Of a stretch of DNA of 64,000 nt, positions 44,370-53,023 are shown in pieces. The stretch covers positions 292,510 through 356,509 of the forward strand of contig NZ_JAALLN010000003.1 of NCBI RefSeq assembly GCF_011751075.1. The letters are read 5' to 3'. Every line of letters starts with the position of its first letter. Within the stretch, counting starts at the first letter, position 1. This DNA comes from Flavobacterium poyangense (GTDB lineage Bacteria > Bacteroidota > Bacteroidia > Flavobacteriales > Flavobacteriaceae). A program made the position numbers and the translations under genes. Below the pieces are notes generated by a model. The model was given only the letters and a program-made list of their open reading frames with translations. It was not told where the DNA came from and made no database searches.

Positions 44370-45398
44370 TTGGCAGATAAAAAACGAAATACGATTTTAT
44401 TTTTAATGCTGGGTCTGGGCTTAGTTTTTATGTTTCTGGCCAGCATTAGTCTGGGTTCTGTTACCATTCCGTTAAAAGAAGTGTATACGAGTCTGACTGG
44501 CGGGCACGCGAGTAAGTCTGCATGGGAATATATTATAATAAATTATAGATTACCAAAAGCGATTACGGCTGTTTTAGTAGGTGCCGGTTTGTCTATCAGT
44601 GGTTTGTTGATGCAGACTTTGTTCCGAAATCCGCTTGCGGGGCCTTATGTTTTAGGGTTGAGTTCAGGTGCCAGTTTAGGTGTGGCCTTTGTGATTTTAG
44701 GAGCCGGGTTTTTGCCTTCTTTTTTAAGCGCAATTGCTTTATCGTCTTACGGAATTGTGATCGCTTCTACTTTAGGGAGTACCTTGGTTTTAGTATTGGT
44801 TTTGGTCGTTTCGCAGAAATTACGGGACACTATGGCAATCTTAATTGTTGGACTTATGTTTGGAAGCTTTACCACGGCCATTGTTAGTGTTTTAACGTAT
44901 TTTAGTACAGCAGAGCAGCTTCAGAAATTTACCTTCTGGTCCATGGGAAGTTTAGGGAATCTCTCTTGGTCTTCTATTGGTGTTTTTACGGTTTGTGTTA
45001 GTATTGGTTTGCTTTTGAGTGCCAGTAGTATAAAGCCTTTAAATGCGTTGCTTTTAGGAGAAAATTATGCCAAAAGTGTGGGTCTGAATTTTAAAAAAGC
45101 CCGATTGATTATCTTGTTCGCAACCAGTATTCTGGCAGGAAGTATCACGGCTTTTGCAGGTCCGATTGCTTTTATTGGTTTGGCAGTACCGCATATCGCA
45201 AAACTAACTTTCCAGACAAGTAACCATACTATTTTGTTTTGGAGCACTTTGTTTTTTGGTGCTACGATTATGCTGTTTTGTGATATCGTTTCAGAAATGC
45301 CGGGATTTGAAGTTACACTTCCTATAAATGCAATTACCTCTATTATCGGAGCGCCGGTAGTGATCTGGCTTTTAGTAAGGAAAAGGAGTTTTAATTAG
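44370..45398 (+). CDS. btuC: FecCD-family ABC transporter permease (BtuC-like)
   Basis: This 342-residue inner-membrane permease has about ten helices. The family motif region is RLPKAITAVLVGAGLSISGL, MQTLFRNPLAGPYVLGLSSG, and the later GPIAFIGLAVPHIAK loop that contacts the ATPase. It starts at a TTG 1 base after the btuF stop (MADKKRNTILF); an ATG 12 codons later would cut into the first helix, so TTG is preferred. Together with btuF and btuD it forms a BtuCDF-type importer. Confidence 0.9.
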   Translation: MADKKRNTILFLMLGLGLVFMFLASISLGSVTIPLKEVYTSLTGGHASKSAWEYIIINYRLPKAITAVLVGAGLSISGLLMQTLFRNPLAGPYVLGLSSGASLGVAFVILGAGFLPSFLSAIALSSYGIVIASTLGSTLVLVLVLVVSQKLRDTMAILIVGLMFGSFTTAIVSVLTYFSTAEQLQKFTFWSMGSLGNLSWSSIGVFTVCVSIGLLLSASSIKPLNALLLGENYAKSVGLNFKKARLIILFATSILAGSITAFAGPIAFIGLAVPHIAKLTFQTSNHTILFWSTLFFGATIMLFCDIVSEMPGFEVTLPINAITSIIGAPVVIWLLVRKRSFN

Positions 45399-45443
45399 AA
45401 ACTCAGAAGCTTAGTAACTCAGAATCTCAGCAACTTTAAAAAA

Positions 45444-46220
45444 ATGAAAAATATCTTAACAACTTCGGATTTAAGTATTGGCTACAAGTCCAAAAAAGGA
45501 AGTGTACTTATCGCAGAGCATCTGAATTTAAATCTGGTATCTGGAAAACTTATTTCATTAATAGGAGCAAACGGAATTGGGAAATCAACTTTGTTGCGAA
45601 CAATTACCGGAATTCAAAAGCCACTATCCGGAAAAGTCTTTCTTAGTGATAAAGATATAACCACATTTAAGCCTTTAGATTTAGCTCAAAATTTAAGTGT
45701 TGTTTTAACTGAAAAACTGCCACCGAGTAATTTATCGGTTTTTGAATTAGTGGCATTGGGTCGTCAGCCCTACACCAACTGGATTGGCACTTTGACTTCT
45801 GAGGACATTACAAAAGTAAATGAGGCTTTAGTGCTAACTCAAATAAGTCATTTAGCACGAAAAAAACATTTCGAAATAAGTGACGGACAGTTACAAAAAG
45901 TATTAGTCGCAAGAGCATTAGCACAGGATACACCATTAATTATCTTGGATGAGCCCACGACGCATCTTGATTTACTGCATAAAGTATCGCTGTTTAAATT
46001 GCTGAAAAGGTTAACTGAGGAAACTCAAAAATGTATTTTATTTTCAACACACGATATTGATCTGGCGATACAATTAAGTGATGAAATGATTATCATGACA
46101 CCCGATTTATTTGTGCAAGACGAACCTTGTAATTTAATTTCAAAAGGAAGTTTTGCGACTTTATTTAAAGACGAACACATCATTTTTGATGCCGAAAAAG
46201 GGAAGTTTGTAATTACTTAG
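45444..46220 (+). CDS. btuD: ABC transporter ATP-binding protein (BtuD-like)
   Basis: This 258-residue protein has Walker A GANGIGKST (about residues 37-45), signature ISDGQLQK, Walker B LIILDEPTTHLD and an H-loop FSTHDID. The ISDGQ form of the signature matches BtuD/FecE-type ATPases. It powers import through the permease upstream. A 45-base spacer containing short ACTCAG repeats (AACTCAGAAGCTTAGTAACTCAG) separates it from btuC. The operon runs into a repeat array. Confidence 0.9.
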   Translation: MKNILTTSDLSIGYKSKKGSVLIAEHLNLNLVSGKLISLIGANGIGKSTLLRTITGIQKPLSGKVFLSDKDITTFKPLDLAQNLSVVLTEKLPPSNLSVFELVALGRQPYTNWIGTLTSEDITKVNEALVLTQISHLARKKHFEISDGQLQKVLVARALAQDTPLIILDEPTTHLDLLHKVSLFKLLKRLTEETQKCILFSTHDIDLAIQLSDEMIIMTPDLFVQDEPCNLISKGSFATLFKDEHIIFDAEKGKFVIT

Positions 46221-46228
46221 TCCCAAAA

Positions 46229-46479
46229 TGTCATTTCGACGAAGGAGAAATCGCACCAGTAATTCGACAACAATTAGCGATATACTGTGCGGAATTTCTA
46301 GTGTGATTCCTCATACTTCGGAATGACACCGGTAATTCGACAACAATTAGCGACATACTGCGCGGAGTTTCTTATGTTATTCCTCATACTTCGGAATGAC
46401 ACTAATAGTTCGACAACAATTAGCGACATACTGTGCGGAGTTTCTTGTATGATTCCTCATACTTCGGAATGACAGAGGA
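46229..46479. repeat. 73-bp tandem repeat (three units) plus left arm of an intergenic repeat family
   Basis: Units begin at 46261, 46334 and 46407 with (A)ATTCGACAACAATTAGCGA-like sequence and end CCTCATACTTCGGAATGACA; the period is 73 bases. A left arm at 46229-46256 (TGTCATTTCGACGAAGGAGA) is complementary to the right ends. Substitutions between units are few. This array occupies most of the 356-base gap 46221-46576, and the rest contains no gene. Confidence 0.92.
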
Positions 46480-46576
46480 ATGTATTAAATCACAAAGTTC
46501 TGGGCTTGACACAAAATTACTCACCTCCAAGTTTTATCCTCGATCTATAGGAACATTATCAGGAATTAGTAGAAAA

Positions 46577-47032
46577 CTAAACTTTTAAACCAATCTGTCT
46601 TTTAGCCTCACCAACCACAAAAGCAACGGAATTGGCAATGTTAAAACTTCGAATTAGTTTAGACATCGGAATCGTTAAATGATTCTCAAAGCGAGCTAGT
46701 ACCTCTTTGCTCAGACCTACGCTTTCTTTTCCAAAAACTAACCAGTCGCCGTCTTGAAATTCGGTCTCCAGATAAGATTTTTCGGCATGAGAACTCATCA
46801 AAAAAACACGAGACTGATCCGGTATTTGTTTGATCCATTCCTCAACATTGGCATATTCGGTAACATCAAGATGTACCCAATAATCTAAACCGGAACGTTT
46901 CAGGTTTTTGTCATTGATTACAAATCCAAACGGGTGTACCAAATGCAGGCGACTTTCGGTGCCCACACATAATCTTCCGATATTTCCGGTGTTATTTGGA
47001 ATTTCAGGTTCTACAAGAACAATATTCAGCAT
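46577..47032 (-). CDS. trmL: tRNA (cytidine/uridine(34)-2'-O)-methyltransferase
   Basis: This 151-residue SPOUT-class methyltransferase begins MLNIVLVEPEIPNNTGNIGR. It also contains LVFGKESVGLSKEVL and IPMSKLIRSFNIANSVAFVV, the knot-forming SAM-binding motifs. TrmL methylates the ribose of the wobble base of leucine tRNAs. Length and motif order match the family exactly. It is followed on the same strand by no close partner; the pseudouridine synthase lies 57 bases upstream. Confidence 0.95.
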   Translation of the reverse strand: MLNIVLVEPEIPNNTGNIGRLCVGTESRLHLVHPFGFVINDKNLKRSGLDYWVHLDVTEYANVEEWIKQIPDQSRVFLMSSHAEKSYLETEFQDGDWLVFGKESVGLSKEVLARFENHLTIPMSKLIRSFNIANSVAFVVGEAKRQIGLKV

Positions 47033-47089
47033 TTTATAGATAGTTATAGTTTGAAAAAATTAGAACAGTCGAAAAGAAATTTCTAATTT

Positions 47090-47671
47090 TCAGATGGATT
47101 TATTTTCAAATTTAAAATCGGAGACTTCAAGAACTTCCCCGGCTTTTAGGTTTTGCAAATATACATTTCCTACCCGAACGCGAACCAATCTTAAAGTAGG
47201 AAAACCAACTGCAGCGGTCATTTTTCGAACCTGACGAAATTTGCCCTCATTTACGGTAATCGAGGCCCATGAAGTTGGCCCGTGGCGTTCGTCCCTGATT
47301 TTTTTGGCTCTCAGTCCAAAATCAGGAATTTCGGTAACGATAAAAGCTTTGCAGGGTTTGGTGGTGTATTTGCCACCGTCAAAACCAATTTCAACGCCTT
47401 TTTGCAATTGCTCAATAGCGTCGGGAGTTATAACACCATCAACTTGCACATAGTATTCTTTGTCTACTTTTTTACTCCTTATCTGTTCGCTTACTTTTCC
47501 ATCCGTAGTTAGTAAAAGTAAGCCTTCAGAATCTTCATCTAATCGGCCAATAGCCATTGTACCTGCTGGGAAATCATATAGTTCTCCCAGTAGTTTTTTC
47601 TTTCTTTTTAATTCATAGATAAACTGGCTTAAGTAGCCATAAGGTTTAAAAAGAATAAAGTGCTGATGCAT
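47090..47671 (-). CDS. rluE: rRNA pseudouridine synthase, RluE-like
   Basis: This 193-residue single-domain enzyme of the RsuA/RluB/RluE group has the catalytic-aspartate motif GRLDEDSEGLLLLTTDG (Asp near residue 45), HQHFILFKPYGYLSQF at the N-terminus and RQVRKMTAAVGFPTLRLVRV near the end. It lacks an S4 domain, as RluE does. RluE modifies U2457 of E. coli 23S rRNA, and the specific site here is inferred. The start (CAT at 47669-47671) yields the normal N-terminus. Confidence 0.88.
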   Translation of the reverse strand: MHQHFILFKPYGYLSQFIYELKRKKKLLGELYDFPAGTMAIGRLDEDSEGLLLLTTDGKVSEQIRSKKVDKEYYVQVDGVITPDAIEQLQKGVEIGFDGGKYTTKPCKAFIVTEIPDFGLRAKKIRDERHGPTSWASITVNEGKFRQVRKMTAAVGFPTLRLVRVRVGNVYLQNLKAGEVLEVSDFKFENKSI

Positions 47672-47720
47672 GTTTTTTTAGGGCAAAGATAACTTTGTTT
47701 TAGGAGTACTAAAAGAAGAA

Positions 47721-48200
47721 TTACTTTCTCTTTATTAAAAAATAATTCAATTCCGATTTGATTATTTTTCTATCGCTATCTAATAAGTATATTTTTTCGG
47801 GATTTGCGCTATAATATCCGTAGTAGATTTGCTTTTCCAGCGGCTGATCCCAGTTTAGAACATAAATGGTACCATCAGGGTCATTGCCCAATCCTCTTTC
47901 GATATTGAAATTTCCCTTTTCACTAAATTCTTTTTCAGGCTCTTTTCCCTGATAAACCGTAATCAATTCGAATCGGTTGTTTTGTGCTACGCCATAATCG
48001 GCATCGATTTTTAAAGTTGTTTTAATTCCGCTGCAATCTGCGCACGGCAGTACACCCTCAAAGACCGTGCTTTTATTGAAGCGCTCATTAGTTTTGGTTA
48101 CTGTTTTTTCATTTTCCGGCGCTGTGACTTGGTCTTCTTTTTTAGAGTGACAAGCAAATAACAAAGAAGCAATTGTTGCAATAAATATGGATTTTTTCAT
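47721..48200 (-). CDS. NlpE-like copper homeostasis lipoprotein
   Basis: This 159-residue protein has a lipobox (LLFAC). The NlpE N-terminal domain signature VFEGVLPCADCSGIKTTLKI, with a CxxC motif, is followed by a beta-barrel region (FNIERGLGNDPDGTIYVLNW, ANPEKIYLLDSDRKI). In E. coli NlpE senses envelope stress and copper, and the CxxC is redox active. Function here is inferred from family. It is monocistronic and lies 49 bases upstream of the pseudouridine synthase gene. Confidence 0.88.
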   Translation of the reverse strand: MKKSIFIATIASLLFACHSKKEDQVTAPENEKTVTKTNERFNKSTVFEGVLPCADCSGIKTTLKIDADYGVAQNNRFELITVYQGKEPEKEFSEKGNFNIERGLGNDPDGTIYVLNWDQPLEKQIYYGYYSANPEKIYLLDSDRKIIKSELNYFLIKRK

Positions 48201-48728
48201 AGTGTTGAGGTATTTTAATGATGGAGTAAAAACGAGATTAATTTACAAAAATTATGTGAGAAAGTAAAGGGGGGAATTTGTGAGTTGTGAGATGTGAGCT
48301 GGGAAACAAAGAGAGAAATGCTGTTTGCATTTCAGAATGTAATTTTTGTTTACTATTGGAGAGGGATTAGTTAGGGGAGTAAAGTACGATTACGATTAGA
48401 AAATGAATAGTATTTAGAGGTGTATTCGTACATATACTTGGCGTTTATTTGTTTTTATAAGCTCTTTTTTTGTTTTATTTTTAAATAAATTGCGTTATTT
48501 TTGTGTGTTATTACATGTTAAAAATATTGTGTAAGTAAATTTTTCTAAAAACATATAATAACGTTAATAGCTTGTTTTATTGATGATAATTGATTTTTTA
48601 GGCAAATAATTTGGTTAATCGTAGTAAATGTCTGCAAAAACGATAGTAGTAAGTTTAAGATTTTGCAATATTCTCTTAACTTTAAAGACTATAAATTTGG
48701 TCTCTAAAACCTTAAATTTTTTAAATAT
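48201..48728. other. gap of 528 bases upstream of the secreted nuclease
   Basis: At 48280-48300 there are three heptamer repeats (GTGAGTT, GTGAGAT, GTGAGCT), the complement of the array at 15.2 kb. The remainder is very AT-rich. TAAATTTG at 48692-48699 is a candidate -7 box for the following gene. No gene or RNA is seen. Confidence 0.6.
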
Positions 48729-51700
48729 ATGAAAAACATTTACTCAATGCGCTACCTTTTGGCCCTTTTAGGTTTTTTTTATTGCTATTCTGCGAGTATT
48801 GTGGCTCAGGTTACTATGCCGGTCCCTCAGTCTTTGCCTTACACACAAAATTTTGATGGTTTGCTACCTAATGCGACAACATATCCTGCAGGATTACAAG
48901 GTTGGAGTGCAGCCAATGTACCCGGGAACAATTATGTTACAGCTGCTACATTGATTACAGATAAAGCTTTGACGGCCGGAAGTACAAATAGTAGTACAGC
49001 GGCAACTACCAGTGGAAATGTTCATAATTATAATGGTAAAATCGGTTTTCTTAATACCGGATCAGCAGATCTTACCATTGGCCTGGCTTTTTCAAGTACA
49101 GGACAAACAGGTATTCAGGTACAATATGATGCTATGAATATTCGAAATCCATATGGTTTGGTGTCCGGTACCAGTACCTCGGATCGTATAAATGAGATGG
49201 TTTTGCAGTATCGTGTTGGAACCACCTCCACTTTTACCTCCTTATTGGAGACAGCTTATATCAATAACACAACGCTACAAGTAGGAGCTGTCACAGATCC
49301 GCAAAATGTCAGAAGGATAAAAGTAACCTTACCTGCAGAATGCGACAATCAGAGCGTGGTTCAGATCAGGTGGATTTCTAAACAAAATTCCGGTGCGGGG
49401 TCTCGTCCGTCTTTTGCAATCGATAATATTGATGTTCGCAGTGATAGTAGTGCTCCGGTCAATGCTGTAGGTTATCCGAATGCTACGAATGTTTTGTCTC
49501 AAAGTTTTGATTTCTCCGCTAAAATAGATGAAAAAGGAAAGACCTATTATATATTAGTATCCGGTGGAAGTGCAGAACCTACTGCAGCACAACTTAAAAC
49601 CGGTCTTGATGCAAATGGAACAGCAGCTTTGCAATCCGGATTTTTTGAAGTTACAGATGCCTCTCAGGCGTATGTGAGAAATTTTAATGGTCTGGCCCTT
49701 AATACAGCCTATACCGTGTTCTCCATTTCTGAGGATTTATTTAATAATATTCAGTCTTCTGCAGCTAAAGTTGAGGTTACAACTTCAAGTGTAGCCGTTC
49801 CATCTTTACAACCTACGAAAACTTCGCTTGATTTAGGGTTTTCCGAAGCTAGTTTTGATTCCGATATTGCAAGCTATCAGATTCGGGGCAACAATCTTAC
49901 GCATGAGGTTGTTGTTAGCGCTTCAAATAATTTTACAATTTCTAAGGATAATATAACTTTTCAATCTTCATTAACTTATAATTTGTCTGAGTTTGATCAG
50001 AATACAAGTCCAACGGTTTATGTTAAGTTTACTCCAAATGCTATCGGTAATTTCTCAGGGCAGTTAACCCATGAATCAACAGGAGCAACAACTAAAACCA
50101 TTGCAGTAACGGGAACAGGAATTAACCCTTATGTACAAGGGTTTAATGATCTAAATGTCCTTACCAATAGTGGGTGGACGCAATACAATGCAGCCGGAAT
50201 CGCCAACAAATGGACGGTAACGACTATGACCCGAAATGTGAATTCGGGAACTGGCGCAGTGGTTATGAACGGTTTTACTGATAATGGACCCAGCAAAGAT
50301 TGGTTGATCTCGCCAAAATTACGCCTCGATAATTTTAATCAATTTCCTTTATTGTCTTTCTACTCCCGTAAATTTTATGCAGGACCGGGTCTGAAACTAA
50401 TGGTTTCTGTTGACTATGACGGAAAAGGTAATCCTGAAACAGCGACATGGACAGAGTTAAATGGTAACTTTCCAATTGCAACAGGAACTTATGTACAATC
50501 ACAATTTATAAATTTAGGTGATTACAAAACAAATCATACTTATCTGGCCTGGGTTTATGAAACGGTAGCAGGAGGAACTAATAATGCTGCGGAGTGGTCG
50601 TTTGATGATTTTGCCGTTACGAACGATGGTGGATACGTAGATTCGAATCCGAATTTAAATTTTGGAGAAGTCACTCTCAATACCCTATCAACAAGTCAGT
50701 CCTTTGGTTTTAAAGCTGATGGATATGGAGATCTTACCATTACTGCTCCCGCCGACTACCAATTGTCTTTAGATAATACTTTATTTCAATCCAGTATCGT
50801 GGTTAGTAATGCTGATGCGGCAGCAGGGAAAACACTTTATGCAAGATTCGTCCCTACTGTAAGAGCATTAGCCATTTCAGGACGGTTAACGGTAACAGGT
50901 ACAGGATTAAACAAACAAATTGGGGCATTGACAGGTTCTTCTTTGCCAAAAGCAGAAACGTTTGACGTTGTAACCTATAACTTAGAATTTTTTGGAAGTG
51001 ATGTAAAAGGTACGGATGGCGCTGAGTTCGGACCAATCGATGATGCTTTGCAAATTGAGAATGTGGCCAAAGTAATGAATACGTTAAATGCAGATGTTTA
51101 TGTAGTGCAGGAAGTTTCAGATGACCCTTCTATAGATGCTTTAATTCAAAAAATAAGTGTTAACGGGAAGACATTCGATAAAACCATTTCAACATCGTGG
51201 TCTTATTCGTTTAATACGCCTGATCCGAATTTTCCTCCTCAAAAATTAGTGGTACTTTATAATACTCAGACAACGACAGTAAAAAATACTCGCGTGATGT
51301 TTAAAGAACTATACGATGATGTGCGTTCAGGAGCGGTAACATTGCCTAATTATCCGGGAGGTAACGGAGCCAGTTTTTTCTCTTCAGGACGTTTGCCTTA
51401 TATGGTTACTATAGAAACTAATATTGGTGGTATTCAAAAAGAAATTAATCTGATTGATCTTCACGCACGTGCTAACAGTGGAACCGACATCTCCAGATAC
51501 AATATGCGCAAATACGATGTTGAATTACTAAAAGACAGTTTAGATGTTCATTATCCAAATGCAAATTTTATGATTTTGGGTGATTTTAATGATGATGTAA
51601 AGATATCGGTTGTAGGTACCAATATACCTTCCTCTTACCAGAAAATAGTGGAAGACACAAACCGTTACAATGCATTGACTTTAGGGATTAGTCAGGCCGG

Positions 51701-52172
51701 AGCCTATAGTTTTTTAAGTTCCGGAGGTTTTTTAGATCATATTGTAATTTCTAATGAGTTGAACGATCAGTATATTCCAAATTCTATTGGTGTGTATGAT
51801 CCGCGTACCGATATTGCAAATTACGTAAATACAACTTCAGACCATGGACCGGTAATCGCTCGTTTTGAATTGAAGCCGGATAACTTGTCCACAATTGATT
51901 TCGAATCTAAAAACGGATATTTTGTACAAGCATATCCTAATCCTGCATCAGATGTAGTACATATTGTCGTGAAGACAAATGACGATAAAAGCCTGAAGGT
52001 AAGACTTTACGATATGTCTGGACGTTTGGTTACAAGCCCGGTTGAGGTAAAAGGAACTTCTGAAAAAAGTGATTCTGTAATTCAGATTAGCAACCTTAAA
52101 ACAGGAATCTATATCTATACAGTAACAGAAAATAATAAGGTTATATACAGTAACAAGATTGTTAAAAAGTAA
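48729..52172 (+). CDS. secreted endonuclease/exonuclease/phosphatase protein with T9SS sorting domain
   Basis: This 1147-residue protein has a signal peptide (YLLALLGFFYCYSASIVAQ). Residues 35-740 contain beta-rich modules, including two regions with a GTG(I/L)N-type ending (ITVTGTGLNKQIGAL; ...TKTIAVTGTGINPYV) and a choice-of-anchor-like SDWLISPKLRLDNF-type section. The EEP catalytic domain is at about 745-1045: VVTYNLEFFGSD, VYVVQEVSDD, LIDLHARA, MILGDFNDD (near 950), TSDHGPVIARF. The C-terminal ~80 residues (AYPNPASDVVHI... IYTVTENNKVIYSNKIVKK) are a type A T9SS sorting signal. It should therefore be exported through T9SS and act on nucleic acids or phosphoesters outside the cell. Confidence 0.9.
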   Translation: MKNIYSMRYLLALLGFFYCYSASIVAQVTMPVPQSLPYTQNFDGLLPNATTYPAGLQGWSAANVPGNNYVTAATLITDKALTAGSTNSSTAATTSGNVHNYNGKIGFLNTGSADLTIGLAFSSTGQTGIQVQYDAMNIRNPYGLVSGTSTSDRINEMVLQYRVGTTSTFTSLLETAYINNTTLQVGAVTDPQNVRRIKVTLPAECDNQSVVQIRWISKQNSGAGSRPSFAIDNIDVRSDSSAPVNAVGYPNATNVLSQSFDFSAKIDEKGKTYYILVSGGSAEPTAAQLKTGLDANGTAALQSGFFEVTDASQAYVRNFNGLALNTAYTVFSISEDLFNNIQSSAAKVEVTTSSVAVPSLQPTKTSLDLGFSEASFDSDIASYQIRGNNLTHEVVVSASNNFTISKDNITFQSSLTYNLSEFDQNTSPTVYVKFTPNAIGNFSGQLTHESTGATTKTIAVTGTGINPYVQGFNDLNVLTNSGWTQYNAAGIANKWTVTTMTRNVNSGTGAVVMNGFTDNGPSKDWLISPKLRLDNFNQFPLLSFYSRKFYAGPGLKLMVSVDYDGKGNPETATWTELNGNFPIATGTYVQSQFINLGDYKTNHTYLAWVYETVAGGTNNAAEWSFDDFAVTNDGGYVDSNPNLNFGEVTLNTLSTSQSFGFKADGYGDLTITAPADYQLSLDNTLFQSSIVVSNADAAAGKTLYARFVPTVRALAISGRLTVTGTGLNKQIGALTGSSLPKAETFDVVTYNLEFFGSDVKGTDGAEFGPIDDALQIENVAKVMNTLNADVYVVQEVSDDPSIDALIQKISVNGKTFDKTISTSWSYSFNTPDPNFPPQKLVVLYNTQTTTVKNTRVMFKELYDDVRSGAVTLPNYPGGNGASFFSSGRLPYMVTIETNIGGIQKEINLIDLHARANSGTDISRYNMRKYDVELLKDSLDVHYPNANFMILGDFNDDVKISVVGTNIPSSYQKIVEDTNRYNALTLGISQAGAYSFLSSGGFLDHIVISNELNDQYIPNSIGVYDPRTDIANYVNTTSDHGPVIARFELKPDNLSTIDFESKNGYFVQAYPNPASDVVHIVVKTNDDKSLKVRLYDMSGRLVTSPVEVKGTSEKSDSVIQISNLKTGIYIYTVTENNKVIYSNKIVKK

Positions 52173-52244
52173 ATGATTTCCGGTTGGATAAGATTGTCTT
52201 ATTGTACAAATAACCGGATTCTAAGAGTACAATAATAAACAGAA

Positions 52245-52308
52245 TGTCATCCTGAGGGAAGTTGAAGACTCTAGAGTAGAAAAGGTCTTCGGCTTCGCTC
52301 AGACTGAC
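52245..52308. repeat. imperfect inverted repeat related to that at 25.0 kb
   Basis: GTCATCCTGAGGGAAGTTGAAGAC-like left arm (52245-52268) pairs with GTCTTCGGCTTCGCTCAGACTGAC-like right arm (52285-52308) with several mismatches. The CTTCGCTCAG core equals that of the hairpin at 25014-25084. It lies in a 260-base spacer with no gene. Confidence 0.7.
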
Positions 52309-52432
52309 AACTGTAGTTTTGATGAGATTTTGGTAATAGACAGATTGTAACTAATAGCGTATATTAGAAGAAGGTTTATAGTATATGAAACAGGCAGTCT
52401 AAACAACTCGTCTGTTTTTTTATAAAAGAATT

Positions 52433-52969
52433 TTAAATCGAGTCGAATAAACTTTTAGCACGATCTAAATCGACAGCTTCTGAAGTTGGGATTTCAATAA
52501 AGTAATTCAACTGCCATAGCTGCGTTTTTTGGGCTTGTTTGTTGGTAGTTTCATCCCAGGGCGGATAGACTCGGGTGGCTCTTTTTCCTTCTTTGGTAGC
52601 AGTTGAAAAGATTCCGCGTTCTAATAAAACAGATTTAGGAAATATAAACTGTCCGAATAAGTCCTCTTTTCGAACACTGATAATAACATAATCAATTGCA
52701 TCCGTATGATCGAAAGGGGCAGTAATTTTTAAGGCATTACGTTTCCATAAAGTTACAAACTGACCGGTTTTTGTTGGAGTGATTTTAGCTTCACGATAAC
52801 AAATAAATTTTGTATTTAATTGCAATCGATACGCTTTGTATTCGATACTTTCAGATTCAGGTTCCGGTACTGTACATTCAAAATCAAGAAGGTCATAAAC
52901 CTTTTTTTTGGCAATAATCAGATCGCCGGGAATAGAATTTGAGGTAGTCCAACTGTTTTTAATGCTCAT
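52433..52969 (-). CDS. MepB-family protein
   Basis: This 178-residue cytoplasmic protein matches MepB by ESIEYKAYRLQLNTKFICYR, EAKITPTKTGQFVTLWKRN, YVIISVRKEDLFGQFIFPKS and ATRVYPPWDETTNKQAQKTQ. MepB is encoded next to the MepA efflux pump in staphylococci, but its function is unknown and no pump is adjacent here. Single gene, not part of a visible operon. Confidence 0.85.
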   Translation of the reverse strand: MSIKNSWTTSNSIPGDLIIAKKKVYDLLDFECTVPEPESESIEYKAYRLQLNTKFICYREAKITPTKTGQFVTLWKRNALKITAPFDHTDAIDYVIISVRKEDLFGQFIFPKSVLLERGIFSTATKEGKRATRVYPPWDETTNKQAQKTQLWQLNYFIEIPTSEAVDLDRAKSLFDSI

Positions 52970-53023
52970 TATGAGTAAGTTATTTTTGTTGCCTTTTTTT
53001 TGGAAATTACAACAAAAACTGCT

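Noticed and set aside
46261..46479. Three regular repeats, considered as a CRISPR array
   Set aside because: The units are directly abutting 73-mers without unique spacers, and no cas genes are near.
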